Notes under the pieces: generated by a model
What the model was told of the DNA's origin: nothing
The model's database searches: none
Seen by the model: the letters and a program-made list of their open reading frames with translations, nothing else
Assembly (NCBI GenBank): GCA_022795735.1
Contig: JAAWHG010000002.1
Location: 62,001-126,000 of the forward strand
DNA: 64,000 bases
Direction: 5' to 3'
Source of the DNA: Oscillospiraceae bacterium
GTDB lineage: Bacteria > Bacillota > Clostridia > Oscillospirales > Oscillospiraceae
Program-made: the position numbers and the translations under genes
Part shown: in pieces, positions 42,719-52,237 of the stretch
Numbering within the stretch: position 1 is the first letter of the stretch
Layout: each line of letters begins with the position of its first letter

Positions 42719-42742
42719 ATTTTCCGCCTCGGTTCAGTCATA

Positions 42743-43018
42743 TCATTTTTTGCTGCCAATCCAATAGCATCCGGCGCCTATGACAGCGGCAAGAAACTCA
42801 ATGGCCTTTACATAAACGTTAAACTCTCGCCAACCAATCACAAAATCAGAACTCCAATGAATGATGGCAAACACCACAACGGACAAAATTGTTCGTTGCA
42901 TGACTTCTTTTGTCATTTTTTTGTGTTTGACAAGCAGCATTCCGATAGAAACGGACGCGAACAAAATGACGGCGAAAATTACAATAGAGAGTATGAAATC
43001 TGTCAGTACATTCCCCAT
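42743..43018 (-). CDS. Small hypothetical membrane protein
   Basis: The 91-residue product has three hydrophobic stretches (about 6-28, 42-62 and 70-86) and a basic loop KHKKMTKEVMQR. I do not recognise the family. ATG at 43018 is preferred over GTG 43027, because GAGG lies 8 bases before the ATG and adjoins the GTG. It is 24 bp upstream of the ACT-domain gene on the same strand and probably co-transcribed with it. It is AT-richer than its neighbours. Confidence 0.65.
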   Translation of the reverse strand: MGNVLTDFILSIVIFAVILFASVSIGMLLVKHKKMTKEVMQRTILSVVVFAIIHWSSDFVIGWREFNVYVKAIEFLAAVIGAGCYWIGSKK

Positions 43019-43049
43019 AAGATTCACCTCGCAATGTTATAATAAGCCT

Positions 43050-43670
43050 TTATAGAGCGGCTATTTCCCGGTCAATGGCTTCCTTAAACTGACCAATATG
43101 GAGGCCGTCAATGGTCCGGTGATTGATGTCAACCGACAGGTGGACCCAGAGCCCGCCCTTGTCCTCGTAGTAACGTCCCCAGGCCAAGCGAGGGATGGTA
43201 TCGTCCCGATTGGCGGGGCGTTCGTTGGTCAGAGACGTGAAGTCAAACCAGGGGGTGCAGGAGAAATAAATCAAAGCGTCGGTTTCGGACTCCTGGTGAA
43301 GGAAAGTGGTCTGCGCTTCGCAACGTTCCTTGGCGTGAGCGCAGAAAGCGGCGGGGTCCTCCTCCCAAGGCATAGTGATGATCTGAAACGCCTCTGAGCC
43401 GGGGCGCAGGGTGGTGAAACTGGGATCGGTCCGGTCCAGCCGCACTATCTCCTCCCCGCGAATGCGGAGCCGAAATGCCGGGACGGAATTGAGAGCCTTG
43501 GTGCAGAGCCAGACCATCAGGTGATAGAAGGAAAGGCCGCGCTCCCGGGAGGCCGCCTTGACGCGGGTGACCTCCAACGGGATTGTAACTGCGTAAAAGG
43601 GCCAGTCCACTTGGGAAAAGAGTGAAAAAGCTTCCCGGCGGGACCAGGTGTTCAGGTCGATATGTTCCAT
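43050..43670 (-). CDS. Chloramphenicol acetyltransferase-like protein (CatA family)
   Basis: The 206-residue protein matches type A chloramphenicol acetyltransferases along its length: WSRREAFSLF at the start, FRLRIRGEEIVRLD, a TPWFDFTSL motif and the catalytic histidine in HRTIDGLHIGQF (HxxxDG, about residue 183). These trimers use acetyl-CoA to acetylate a hydroxyl group. Size agrees with the family. Whether chloramphenicol is the real substrate cannot be decided. It lies 44 bp after dnaE, same strand, with no mobile element near it. Confidence 0.88.
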   Translation of the reverse strand: MEHIDLNTWSRREAFSLFSQVDWPFYAVTIPLEVTRVKAASRERGLSFYHLMVWLCTKALNSVPAFRLRIRGEEIVRLDRTDPSFTTLRPGSEAFQIITMPWEEDPAAFCAHAKERCEAQTTFLHQESETDALIYFSCTPWFDFTSLTNERPANRDDTIPRLAWGRYYEDKGGLWVHLSVDINHRTIDGLHIGQFKEAIDREIAAL

Positions 43671-43714
43671 AAGATAAGCTCCTTGTGGTTAAGATTCAGC
43701 CGTTGCCGCCAGCG

Positions 43715-46700
43715 CTATTGTAGAACTACGTTTTCTGTACCCAGAATGTCTCGCAGTTCTTGAAACAGATCTTGGTCGGGGAGGCAGGTGGTTCCCCGTT
43801 TCACACGGGTATCGGCAAAGAACAAAATCACCGGCATCCGACCGGGGAACATATTCAGAACCGCGCGAGTCTTTCGCAGGCAGGGCGCGCTTTCGCTAGG
43901 GAAGCGAAGATAGAGCTTTTGGCCGGTGGAAAGCTGGTTCCGCTGGATGCTTGGATCAAAGTCCGCGATGGGACAGGCCCGGTCAAGCAGCATCTGGGGG
44001 GACTTCTCGTCGCGGATGGAGAGCTTACCATCCACCACCACAGCCGCGTTTTCCGCGAGACAGGACCCATACTGGTTCAGACTGTTGGAGAAGACCAGCA
44101 GCTCTATGGAACCGCTGTCGTCCTCCAAGGTGACATAGGCCATCATGGTGTTGTTGCGCGTGTTTTTCATCCGCACAGTTTGGACGACGCCGGCCACCTG
44201 AAGGAATTGCTCGTCCCGGAAGCGGCCGTCACCCTCGGCTATGCTGGAAAGGACGTCTCCCAAAGCGGTGACCTTGGTGTTGCGGAGCTTGTCCCGGTAT
44301 TCGTCCATGGGATGGCCGGAGAGGTAGAGACCGGTGGTTGCCTTTTCAAAGGCCATCCGCTCCCACCGGCTAAGCTCGGGAAGCTTGGGGACCGCGATGG
44401 CGGGGGCCTCCGTTTCGCCGCCCGAGTCGAAAAAGCCAATCTGGCCCTCAACGTTTTTGCGTCTGGCCTCAGCGGCGGCGTCCAATACCCGTTCATAGAT
44501 GCTCAGAAGCTGAGAGCGGTACAGGCCGAAGCCGTCCAGCGCGCCGCATTTGATGAGGTTTTCCAGCGCCCGCTTGTTGAGGTCGGTTCCGCAGAGACGG
44601 TCACAGAGATTTTCCAGGCTCTGAAACGGTCCGTTTTCCACTCGCTCCCGTTCTACGGTTCGGACAAATCCGCGGCCGATGTTTTTGACCGCCGCCAGAC
44701 CAAAGCGGATGCCGTCCGGCGCGACGGTAAAATCGGCCTCCGACTGATTGATATCGGGGGGCAGAAGGGAGATGCCGCAATCCCGGCATTCGCGAATGTA
44801 GACCGCCACCTTGTCGGTGTTATCAAGAACGCTGGTCAGGAGGGCCGCCATATATTCCCGAGGGTAGTGGCATTTAAAATAGGCGGTCTGATAAGCCACC
44901 ACCGCATAAGCGACGGCGTGTGCCTTGTTAAAGGCGTAGTTGGCGAAGTCGTAAATTTCGTTGTAAACGCTCTGCGCGACGGTCTCGTCAATCCCCCTGG
45001 CGAGGCAGCCCGAAATGCCGCGCTCCGGGTCTCCGTGGAGGAAGGCTTCCCGTTCCTTTTCGATGTCCTTGACCTTTTTCTTGCTCATGGCGCGGCGTAC
45101 CATGTCGGCTTGTCCCAGCGAGTAGCCGGCCAGCTCCTGGAAGACCTTGATGACCTGCTCCTGGTAGACGATGCAGCCGTAGGTGTTGGACAGGATGGGC
45201 TCCAGGAGGGGATGCTTGTAAGTTACCTTTTTGGGGTCCTGCGCGCAGGCAAGGAACTTGGGGATGGAGTCCATGGGGCCGGGGCGGTAGAGCGCGATAA
45301 CGGCGGTGATATCCTCAATGCTCTTGGGCTTGAGGCCGGCGCAAACGCCGGTCATGCCCCCCGATTCCAACTGAAACACGCCCGAGGTCTTGCCGTCGGA
45401 GAGCATGCGATAGGTTTCCGGGTCGTCCTCGGGAATATCTTCGAGACGGAAATCGGGCTGGTCTTTTTGGAGCATCCGCACCGCGTCGTCCAGGACGGTC
45501 AGGTTGCGGAGGGCCAGAAAATCCATTTTGAGCAGGCCCAGCTCTTCCAAGGTGGTCATCGTGTACTGGGTGACGATGGTGTCATCATTCCGGGCGAGAG
45601 GGACGTAATCGCAGACCGGAAGCTTGGTGATGACTACGCCGGCGGCGTGGGTGGAGGCGTTGCGGGGCATTCCCTCGAGGCCCATAGCGGTATCGATCAG
45701 CTCCTGGACCCGCGTATCGCTGTCGTACATGGATTTGAGCCGCGGCTCTTTGCGCATAGCCTCGGCGAGGGTGATGTGCAGGTTGCCGGGGCCGCCGGGG
45801 ACCAGCTTGGCCACAACGTCGGCTTCGGCATAGGTGAAGTTGAGGGCGCGGGCGACGTCGCGAATCGCGCCCCGCGCGGCCATGGTGCCAAAGGTGACGA
45901 TCTGAGCCACCCGGTCCTCGCCATATTTCCGCTTAACGTATTCAATGACCTCGTCCCGCCGGGTGTCGCCGAAGTCCATGTCGATATCGGGCATGCTGAC
46001 CCGCTCGGGATTTAAGAACCGCTCAAAGTACAGCCCGTATTTAGGCGGGTCGATGTCGGTAATTTTGAGGCAGTAAGAAACCATCGCACCCGCCGCGCTG
46101 CCTCGCCCGGGGCCAACGGGAATGCCGGATTTCCGGGCGAAATCCACAAAGTCGGCGACGATCAGAAAATAATCGACATAGCCCATTTTCTCGATCATCT
46201 GCATCTCGTAGTCGAGCTGTTCCCGGTAGCCGTCAGGCGGGGTGGGATAACGTTCCTGGAAACCTTCCAGACAGAGCTGACGAAACCAGGAGACATTGGT
46301 GTGTCCCTCTGGGATCGGGAATTGGGGGAGATGGTACTTACCAAAGGTGAAGTCCATGTTGCACCGTTCGGCGATTTCCGCCGTGCGGTCAAAAGCCTCG
46401 GGGCAGTCGGGGAGAAGGGCGCGCATCTCCTCTTCGCTCTTGATGTAGAACTGGTCGGTCTCAAAGCGCATCCGGTCCGGATCGTCCACCGTCTTTTGCA
46501 TCTGAATGCACATCAGAACGTCTTGGAGACGGCTGTCTTCCCGCGTCAGGTAATGCGCGTCGTTGGTGGCGACCAGGGGCAGGCCGGTTTCCTTGGCGAT
46601 ACGGCGAATGCCGGCGTTGACCTTTTGCTGAATGTCCAGACCATGATCTTGAAGTTCCAGATAGAAACGGTCCGGAAAGATTCCGGCGTATTCCAACGCC

Positions 46701-47170
46701 TTGGCCTTGGCGGCCGCAAAGCCGTCTTGCAGCAGGAGCTGGGGCACCTGCCCGGCGACGCAGGCCGAGAGGGCAATTAAACCCTCGCTGTGGGCCTGTA
46801 AGAGCGCAAAGTCCACCCGAGGCTTGCCATAAAAGCCGTTTAGAAAGGACTGGGAGACCATATAGCTGAGATTCTCATATCCGGTCTGGTCCATGCAAAG
46901 CAGCACCAGATGAAAGGAGTCGTTGTCCAGACCGTGGATGCGGTCATGACGGGAGCGGGGGGCGACGTAGACCTCGCAGCCGATGATGGGTTTGATTCCG
47001 GCGGCCTTGGCGGCCTTGTAAAAGTCCACCGCGCCGTACATAACGCCGTGATCGGTGATGGCGACGGCATTCTGGCCCAGAGACTGGACCCGTTCGATCA
47101 GGCGGGGGATACGGCACGCGCCGTCCAGAAGGCTGTATTCGCTGTGGACATGGAGATGCACAAAAGACAT
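43715..47170 (-). CDS. dnaE: DNA polymerase III subunit alpha
   Basis: The 1151-residue replicative polymerase of the DnaE1 type has an N-terminal PHP domain (HLHVHSEYSLLDGA), a polymerase core with the catalytic acidic residues in MPDIDMDFGDTRR (about residue 397), GRGSAAGAMVSYCL, a helix-hairpin-helix region and a C-terminal OB fold (LQVAGVVQTVRMKNTRN). Clostridia also have PolC, so this DnaE may assist in primer extension or repair. whiA lies 27 bp upstream. Confidence 0.97.
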   Translation of the reverse strand: MSFVHLHVHSEYSLLDGACRIPRLIERVQSLGQNAVAITDHGVMYGAVDFYKAAKAAGIKPIIGCEVYVAPRSRHDRIHGLDNDSFHLVLLCMDQTGYENLSYMVSQSFLNGFYGKPRVDFALLQAHSEGLIALSACVAGQVPQLLLQDGFAAAKAKALEYAGIFPDRFYLELQDHGLDIQQKVNAGIRRIAKETGLPLVATNDAHYLTREDSRLQDVLMCIQMQKTVDDPDRMRFETDQFYIKSEEEMRALLPDCPEAFDRTAEIAERCNMDFTFGKYHLPQFPIPEGHTNVSWFRQLCLEGFQERYPTPPDGYREQLDYEMQMIEKMGYVDYFLIVADFVDFARKSGIPVGPGRGSAAGAMVSYCLKITDIDPPKYGLYFERFLNPERVSMPDIDMDFGDTRRDEVIEYVKRKYGEDRVAQIVTFGTMAARGAIRDVARALNFTYAEADVVAKLVPGGPGNLHITLAEAMRKEPRLKSMYDSDTRVQELIDTAMGLEGMPRNASTHAAGVVITKLPVCDYVPLARNDDTIVTQYTMTTLEELGLLKMDFLALRNLTVLDDAVRMLQKDQPDFRLEDIPEDDPETYRMLSDGKTSGVFQLESGGMTGVCAGLKPKSIEDITAVIALYRPGPMDSIPKFLACAQDPKKVTYKHPLLEPILSNTYGCIVYQEQVIKVFQELAGYSLGQADMVRRAMSKKKVKDIEKEREAFLHGDPERGISGCLARGIDETVAQSVYNEIYDFANYAFNKAHAVAYAVVAYQTAYFKCHYPREYMAALLTSVLDNTDKVAVYIRECRDCGISLLPPDINQSEADFTVAPDGIRFGLAAVKNIGRGFVRTVERERVENGPFQSLENLCDRLCGTDLNKRALENLIKCGALDGFGLYRSQLLSIYERVLDAAAEARRKNVEGQIGFFDSGGETEAPAIAVPKLPELSRWERMAFEKATTGLYLSGHPMDEYRDKLRNTKVTALGDVLSSIAEGDGRFRDEQFLQVAGVVQTVRMKNTRNNTMMAYVTLEDDSGSIELLVFSNSLNQYGSCLAENAAVVVDGKLSIRDEKSPQMLLDRACPIADFDPSIQRNQLSTGQKLYLRFPSESAPCLRKTRAVLNMFPGRMPVILFFADTRVKRGTTCLPDQDLFQELRDILGTENVVLQ

Positions 47171-47197
47171 AGCGGAAGCCCCCCTATTTTTTTGTCT

Positions 47198-48097
47198 TTA
47201 TGATTCAGACGCCAGCTCCATCAGCTTGCGCATCCGATGGTTCATGGCCGACTTGCTTACCGGAGGGTCGGACAGTTCAGCCAACTCCGCAAGGGTGGCC
47301 TCAGGGTTGCTTGCCCGGAGGGCGGCGGCGCTGCGGAGCTTGTCCGACAGGGTGTCCAGCGCGCCGCGCGCTTCCAGCTTTTTGATGGCGGCAATCTGGT
47401 CCTGGGCGGCGTCCACCACCTTTGTCAGGTTGGCGGTGTCGCAGTTGACCCGGCGGTTGACGCCGTTGCGGAGCTCCTTCTCCACCTTGGCCTCCATCAG
47501 CGCCATGGCGCAGACTGGTGCGCCCATGGTGGTCAGCAAATCTTCGATTATGTTGGAGTGCTTGAAGTAGAGGACATAGGAACCGTTCCGCGCCGCCGTC
47601 TTGGGGCGGAAGCCCAGCTCCAGAAGGAGGACCTCGGTCTCGCGTCCCGCTTTTTGATGGGAGGTGGTCAATTCCAAATGGTAACGCTTGGCCGGGTCGG
47701 TGACGCTTCCCCCCGCGAGAAAAGCGCCCCGCAGAAACGATACTTGACAGCAGGGTTCCTCCAGAATGCCGAAATTGACGTGAAGGGTCAACTGGGACGC
47801 CAAGGAAAAGCCAAACGCGTGATAGACATGGGAGAGCTTTTCCAGGTCTTCAATCAGGAAGGTACGTTTGCCGCCCGGGTTTGGTGTGGACTCGCTGTCG
47901 AAACCGAAGCCAAAGGCGCGCTTGAACAGCTTGGGCAGTCTCGCGGCCAGGTCCTCGCATTCGGTTATGATTTTTATCAGAGAGGGCGAAAAGGTGTTGG
48001 CGTAGAGCAGCACGCCGAAAGCCTCGGCCACGGCGCAGCAATGCTTGCCGAGCGGCGGGCGGCAGAGCTCCCGCTTGACGTTGGATGAAAAGGACAT
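47198..48097 (-). CDS. whiA: DNA-binding protein WhiA
   Basis: The 299-residue protein has an N-terminal LAGLIDADG-like domain (FLRGAFLAGGSVTDPAKRYHLE is its hallmark, near residue 122) and a C-terminal helix-turn-helix (LAELAELSDPPVSKSAMNHR). WhiA regulates cell division and nucleoid-related functions in Gram-positive bacteria. It is placed directly after yvcK and rapZ, as in most Firmicutes. The start is ATG at 48097. Confidence 0.96.
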   Translation of the reverse strand: MSFSSNVKRELCRPPLGKHCCAVAEAFGVLLYANTFSPSLIKIITECEDLAARLPKLFKRAFGFGFDSESTPNPGGKRTFLIEDLEKLSHVYHAFGFSLASQLTLHVNFGILEEPCCQVSFLRGAFLAGGSVTDPAKRYHLELTTSHQKAGRETEVLLLELGFRPKTAARNGSYVLYFKHSNIIEDLLTTMGAPVCAMALMEAKVEKELRNGVNRRVNCDTANLTKVVDAAQDQIAAIKKLEARGALDTLSDKLRSAAALRASNPEATLAELAELSDPPVSKSAMNHRMRKLMELASES

Positions 48098-48165
48098 AAG
48101 GGATGCCTCCGGTAACAGCTTCTGTGCGGGACGCCGCCGGCTGAAACACTTTGCCAGCAGCGTCC

Positions 48166-49176
48166 TCAGGGGGCCCAGGTCTCATAAGTATCCAGCAGGG
48201 CCAGGGCGAGGGCGTCGGGGTTGTGCCGCGCGACAGAACCTGCGGACAACAGGGGATAGGTCCGCACCTGGATTCCCATTGCCTCGATCTCCTCCCGCCG
48301 GAGCTCCACCGGACCTGCGTCCTCGGCCAGATAGGCGTCGAGCAGGGCGGGGGGAACCGGGGAATTGTTGGCGACGCAGACGTCCACAACATGGCTGCCC
48401 CCGTGGGACAGAACGGCGCGGACGTGATCGGGGCCGGTATAACCCTCCGTCTCGCCCTCCTGGGTCATAATGTTGAGCACAAGCACCCGGCAGGCGGTGG
48501 ACACGGCTACCGCCTCCGCGATGCCATCGACCAAAAAGTTGGGGATGATGCTTGTGTAGAGGCTGCCCGGGCCCAGGACAATGAGGTCGGCGTTTTTGAT
48601 GGCCTCGACGCTCTCCTCTAAGGCTTTGGCGTGCTCGGGGACCAGACGAACCTGCTTGATGCGGCAGTCCAGCTCTTTCTTCTGGTAGGCAATCCGGCTC
48701 TCTCCGAGGACCCGCTCGCCGTTCTCAAACTCGGCCTCCAGCCGAATATTCTGATTGGTCACCGGCAGGACCCGGCCCGTAATTGCGAGTACGTCGGCCA
48801 CGCGATGCACCGCCTCGTCGAAGCTGGTGGACACCCCGTACATGGCGGCGAGGAAGAGATTGCCGAAGCTCTGCCCCGCCAGCGCCCCTTCGGGGAAGCG
48901 GTAATCGAACAGCCGCTCCATCAAGGGCTCGGTGTTGGCGAGGGCCAAAATACAGTTTCGAATGTCGCCGGGGGGCGGCATATCCAGATCGCGGCGCAGC
49001 ATGCCGGAGCCGCCGCCGTCGTCGGCCACGGTGACGATGGCGGTCAGGGAACGGGTGTAGCGTTTGAGGCCCCGGAGCATGGCGGATAGGCCGTGCCCGC
49101 CTCCGAGGCAGACAATGCGCGGCTCTCGGCCCTTGGGACGGTAGACGCGCACGGAATCGTCATGGCAATGATCCAT
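48166..49176 (-). CDS. yvcK: YvcK/gluconeogenesis factor family protein
   Basis: The 336-residue protein is related to CofD and binds UDP-sugars; in Bacillus it is needed for growth on gluconeogenic substrates and affects cell shape. Visible motifs are VCLGGGHGLSAMLRGLK, VTVADDGGGSGMLRRD and DLIVLGPGSLYTSIIPN. ATG at 49176 begins 1 bp after the rapZ stop, with GAGGG upstream. It belongs to the murB-rapZ-yvcK-whiA run. Confidence 0.95.
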   Translation of the reverse strand: MDHCHDDSVRVYRPKGREPRIVCLGGGHGLSAMLRGLKRYTRSLTAIVTVADDGGGSGMLRRDLDMPPPGDIRNCILALANTEPLMERLFDYRFPEGALAGQSFGNLFLAAMYGVSTSFDEAVHRVADVLAITGRVLPVTNQNIRLEAEFENGERVLGESRIAYQKKELDCRIKQVRLVPEHAKALEESVEAIKNADLIVLGPGSLYTSIIPNFLVDGIAEAVAVSTACRVLVLNIMTQEGETEGYTGPDHVRAVLSHGGSHVVDVCVANNSPVPPALLDAYLAEDAGPVELRREEIEAMGIQVRTYPLLSAGSVARHNPDALALALLDTYETWAP

Positions 49177-49177
49177 A

Positions 49178-50038
49178 TCATTCCCTCGAGATGTCCCGGT
49201 GGGCGATGGAGGTGGAGAACCCCAGCTTGGAGACAAATTTAGCGACCTCGACGGCGATGGCGACCGAGCGGTGATGTCCGCCGGTACAGCCGACGGCGAT
49301 AACCAGATTGGTCTTGCCCTCCTCGACGTAGTAGGGGAGCGAGAGGGAGAGCAAATCCTCCAATTTTTCCAGGAAGTCCTTGCTCTGCTGGTAGGAGAAG
49401 ACGAAATCCCGGACCGGCTTTTCCAACCCGGTGTGATGCTTGAGCTCGGGGATATAAAAGGGGTTGGGCAAAAGGCGGACGTCGAACACCAGGTCGGCGT
49501 CCATAGGCAGGCCGTACTTGAAGCCAAAGGAGAGAACGTTGACGCTCATGGCGTGGTCCTGCCCCTCTCCGGCGAAGAGACCGGCGAGCTCGCCCCGGAG
49601 CTTGGCGGAGGAGAGGTTGGTGGTGTCGAGAATATAATTGGCCCGGTTTCGCACCGGCTCCAACAGCTTGCGCTCCCGCTCCACCGCCGCCAAGAGGTCG
49701 GAGCCGTCCTTGGTCAGCGGATGCTTGCGGCGGGTCTCTTTGAAACGCTTAATCAGGGCCTCGTCGGAGGCCTCGATGAAGACAATGGAGTATTTGCAGC
49801 CAATCCGGTCCAACTGCTCCAGAGCGGGGGCCAGACCTTCGAAGGTGAGGCCGCTGCGCACGTCGGTGACCAGAGCCACTCGCTCATATTTGGATTTGGT
49901 TGCCATACAGTGCTGGGCAAACTGGGGGATCATGTCCTCCGGGAGGTTATCCAGGCAGTAGAAGTCCAAATCCTCCAACGTGGAGAGGGTCTTGCTCTTG
50001 CCCGCGCCGGAGAGGCCGGAAATAATCAGGAATTGCAT
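49178..50038 (-). CDS. rapZ: RNase adapter/nucleotide-binding protein RapZ (YvcJ)
   Basis: The 286-residue P-loop protein has Walker A ISGLSGAGKSKTL at the N terminus, the DNLP motif in YCLDNLPEDMIPQF, and the conserved IAVGCTGGHHRSVAIAV near the C terminus. YvcJ/RapZ homologues bind nucleotides and sense UDP-GlcNAc-linked metabolism. ATG at 50038 follows AGGAGGAG; longer starts would add an unrelated extension. It overlaps murB by 13 bp. Confidence 0.95.
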   Translation of the reverse strand: MQFLIISGLSGAGKSKTLSTLEDLDFYCLDNLPEDMIPQFAQHCMATKSKYERVALVTDVRSGLTFEGLAPALEQLDRIGCKYSIVFIEASDEALIKRFKETRRKHPLTKDGSDLLAAVERERKLLEPVRNRANYILDTTNLSSAKLRGELAGLFAGEGQDHAMSVNVLSFGFKYGLPMDADLVFDVRLLPNPFYIPELKHHTGLEKPVRDFVFSYQQSKDFLEKLEDLLSLSLPYYVEEGKTNLVIAVGCTGGHHRSVAIAVEVAKFVSKLGFSTSIAHRDISRE

Positions 50039-50946
50039 TGCTCTCCTCCTAAAATTCGCACTTCCGTCTCCAGACGGACGCCGGAATGGGCGTAGACCTT
50101 TTCCTGCACCGCAGCAATAAGGGCGAGGACGTCGGCGCATGTGGCGTTCTGATCGTTCACCACAAAGCCCGCGTGCTTGGCCGACACCGACGCGCCCCCC
50201 ACCCGCAGCCCTTTCAGGCCGGCCTGTTCGATGAGGGCGGCGGCGTAGCCCTGGGCGGGACGTTTGAAGGTGCTCCCCGAGGAGGGGAGGTTCAACGGCT
50301 GAGAATTGCGGCGTTTTTGTTGAAGCTCCCGCATGGTGGCCTGTATCACGCCCGGGTCGCCGGGCGCGAGACGGAAACGGGCCTTGACGATGACTTTGCC
50401 CATAGACTGGAAAGCGCTGGAGCGGTAGCCGAAGCGCTGTTCCGCACCGGAAAGGGTGGAAAGGGTTCCGTCAAAGCCCATAACGTCGGTTTCAAGGGCG
50501 ACCTGCGACATTTCACCGCCGTAGGCCCCGGCGTTCATAAATAAACCGCCGCCGGTGCTGCCTGGAATGCCGTGGGCGAACTCCAGGCCGGTGAGGGCGT
50601 GCTCTTGGGCGAAGACCGCCAGCTTGTGGAGAGGAACGCCCGCCCCTGCCTCGATGATATTGCCGGGCAGAAGCCGTAAGAGGGAGAGGCCGCCGAGCAG
50701 AGAGATGGCGAGGGTATCCAGTCCGCCGTCAGGGGGGAGCAGGTTGGTGCCCGCGCCGATGATGATAGGCTTGATGTCCCTCCCGTGGCAGAACCACAGC
50801 AGGGTGGCGAGCTCTCCCTCCGACTTTGGAAAGGCCATCGCTGCGGCGGGGCCGCCGACGCGCATGGAGACATGCTTGGACAAGGGTTCGGAAAAACGCA
50901 GTTCTATATTGGGACAGACCGTTTGCAGCTCCTCCAGCCATTTCAT
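50026..50946 (-). CDS. murB: UDP-N-acetylenolpyruvoylglucosamine reductase
   Basis: The 306-residue flavoenzyme makes UDP-MurNAc. FAD-binding segments VSMRVGGPAAAMAFP and IIGAGTNLL are present, with the catalytic GYRSSAF motif, the SSGSTFKRP segment carrying the serine proton donor, and a type II-like C-terminal domain (AKHAGFVVNDQNATCADV). ATG at 50946 is chosen because AAGGGG stands 8 bases upstream; GTG at 50952 is too close to it. It lies between hprK and rapZ. Confidence 0.96.
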   Translation of the reverse strand: MKWLEELQTVCPNIELRFSEPLSKHVSMRVGGPAAAMAFPKSEGELATLLWFCHGRDIKPIIIGAGTNLLPPDGGLDTLAISLLGGLSLLRLLPGNIIEAGAGVPLHKLAVFAQEHALTGLEFAHGIPGSTGGGLFMNAGAYGGEMSQVALETDVMGFDGTLSTLSGAEQRFGYRSSAFQSMGKVIVKARFRLAPGDPGVIQATMRELQQKRRNSQPLNLPSSGSTFKRPAQGYAAALIEQAGLKGLRVGGASVSAKHAGFVVNDQNATCADVLALIAAVQEKVYAHSGVRLETEVRILGGEQCNS

Positions 50947-51003
50947 GCGCACAACCCCTTTTTTGTCAGAATACTATAGCATATGCAGTTTCAGTCAAGA
51001 ATA

Positions 51004-51055
51004 GGCCCTGTTTGGAACATGCGCCCCGCCGGGCGGCATAATAAAAAACAGGACC
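51004..51055. terminator. Hairpin between hprK and murB
   Basis: A 10-bp stem with one G-U pair (51004-51013 with 51046-51055) encloses an inner GC hairpin. On the minus strand a T6 tract lies inside the first arm, after a GCGCCC/GGGCGC stem at about 51070-51086. Some termination between hprK and murB is plausible but the structure is not canonical. Confidence 0.35.
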
Positions 51056-51090
51056 CACTGAATTGAGCGCCCGCGCAGGGCGCCCATTCA

Positions 51091-52038
51091 TTAAAAACTC
51101 TCGCCGTAGGAGGTGTCGAAGTGCTTGTTGATTTGTTCGGTAAATTCGGCGGCGGCGTTGTAACCCATCTTTTTTTGACGGTTGTTCATAGCCGCCACCT
51201 CAAGAATGACCGCCAGATTGCGGCCCGGGGTGATGGGGATGGTGATGGAGGGAATTTTAACCCCCATAATTTCGGTGTACTGGTTTTCCAGCCCCAGGCG
51301 GTCATAGACCTCGCCGTTCTGCCAGGGGACGATATTGATAATGAGGTCGATGTCGGCGCTCTCCTTGACGGCGGCCATGCCGAAGAGCTTGGCGACATTG
51401 ATGACGCCTATGCCGCGCAGCTCGATATAGTGACGGATTAACTCAGGGGCGGTGCCGAAGCACTTTTTGGAGGAGACGCGCTTAATCTCCACCGCATCGT
51501 CGGCGATCAGCCGGTGTCCGCGCTTGAGAAGCTCCACTGCCGCCTCGCTCTTGCCGATACCGCTCTCGCCCAGCAGCAGGAGGCCCTCGCCGTAGACCTC
51601 CACCAGCACGCCGTGGCGGGTGATGCGTGGGGCCAGGTAAACCTTGAGAGCTGAGATAAGGCTGGAGATAATATAAGAGGTGGTCTCGCTGCCCTGAAGA
51701 ATGGAGATGTCATGCTTCTCGGCCATTTCCAAGCACTCGGGCAGGGGGTCGAGGTCACGGGAGATGATGAGGGCGGGAATTTTGTAGGCGAAAAGGCGGT
51801 CAAATACAGAGGACCGCTCCTCGCTGGTCAGGGTGTTGAGATAAGTGGTCTCGACGGTGCCGATGACCTGGAGGCGCATGGGCTCAAAGTGGTCAAAGTA
51901 GCCCACGAGCTGTAGGCCAGGGCGGCTGATGTCGTCAACCGTAATATTGATGCCCTTGTAGTCGGTGGATGTGTAGAGAGGCCGCAGGTTGAACTCCTTA
52001 GCCAGCCGGGTCAGGGGGACACTGTAGGAATGTATCAT
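51091..52038 (-). CDS. hprK: HPr kinase/phosphorylase
   Basis: The 315-residue enzyme phosphorylates and dephosphorylates Ser46 of HPr and so controls carbon catabolite repression. It has an N-terminal DRTGG-like domain, Walker A LGESGIGKSEAAVEL (about residue 156), the family signature LRGIGVINVAKLFG (about 205) and the C-terminal PGRNLAVILEVAAMNNRQ. The start is ATG at 52038. The transcript probably continues into murB-rapZ-yvcK-whiA. Confidence 0.97.
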   Translation of the reverse strand: MIHSYSVPLTRLAKEFNLRPLYTSTDYKGINITVDDISRPGLQLVGYFDHFEPMRLQVIGTVETTYLNTLTSEERSSVFDRLFAYKIPALIISRDLDPLPECLEMAEKHDISILQGSETTSYIISSLISALKVYLAPRITRHGVLVEVYGEGLLLLGESGIGKSEAAVELLKRGHRLIADDAVEIKRVSSKKCFGTAPELIRHYIELRGIGVINVAKLFGMAAVKESADIDLIINIVPWQNGEVYDRLGLENQYTEIMGVKIPSITIPITPGRNLAVILEVAAMNNRQKKMGYNAAAEFTEQINKHFDTSYGESF

Positions 52039-52097
52039 GTCTTCACCTCGTCAAGGTTAAGGGCGCCGAAAGCCAGCGGCGGTTCCCTTTTGCTTCT

Positions 52098-52126
52098 ATT
52101 ATAGCTTGTATTTTCCATTTGCGCAA
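52098..52126 (-). promoter_or_regulatory. Sigma-A promoter for hprK
   Basis: Minus strand: TTGCGC (52126-52121), 17-bp spacer, TATAAT (52103-52098), 59 bp before the hprK ATG. Confidence 0.8.
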
Positions 52127-52157
52127 CCGGGAGACGAAAAAAACTTTTGAAAACCCC

Positions 52158-52186
52158 TTGCTTTTTTCTCCGAAATCTGCTAATAT
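52158..52186 (+). promoter_or_regulatory. Sigma-A promoter for rpmB
   Basis: TTGCTT (52158-52163), 17-bp spacer, TAATAT (52181-52186), 51 bp before the rpmB GTG. Divergent from the hprK promoter. Confidence 0.75.
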
Positions 52187-52237
52187 AGCATCTGCATGTT
52201 TTGCAAGTAATTTCAGAGTGGCAAGGAGGTGCAGCCA

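Noticed and set aside
43760-46015. Long open frame of about 750 codons antisense to dnaE
   Set aside because: dnaE on the other strand matches its family throughout. The antisense frame has no recognisable domain and arises from GC-rich codon bias.
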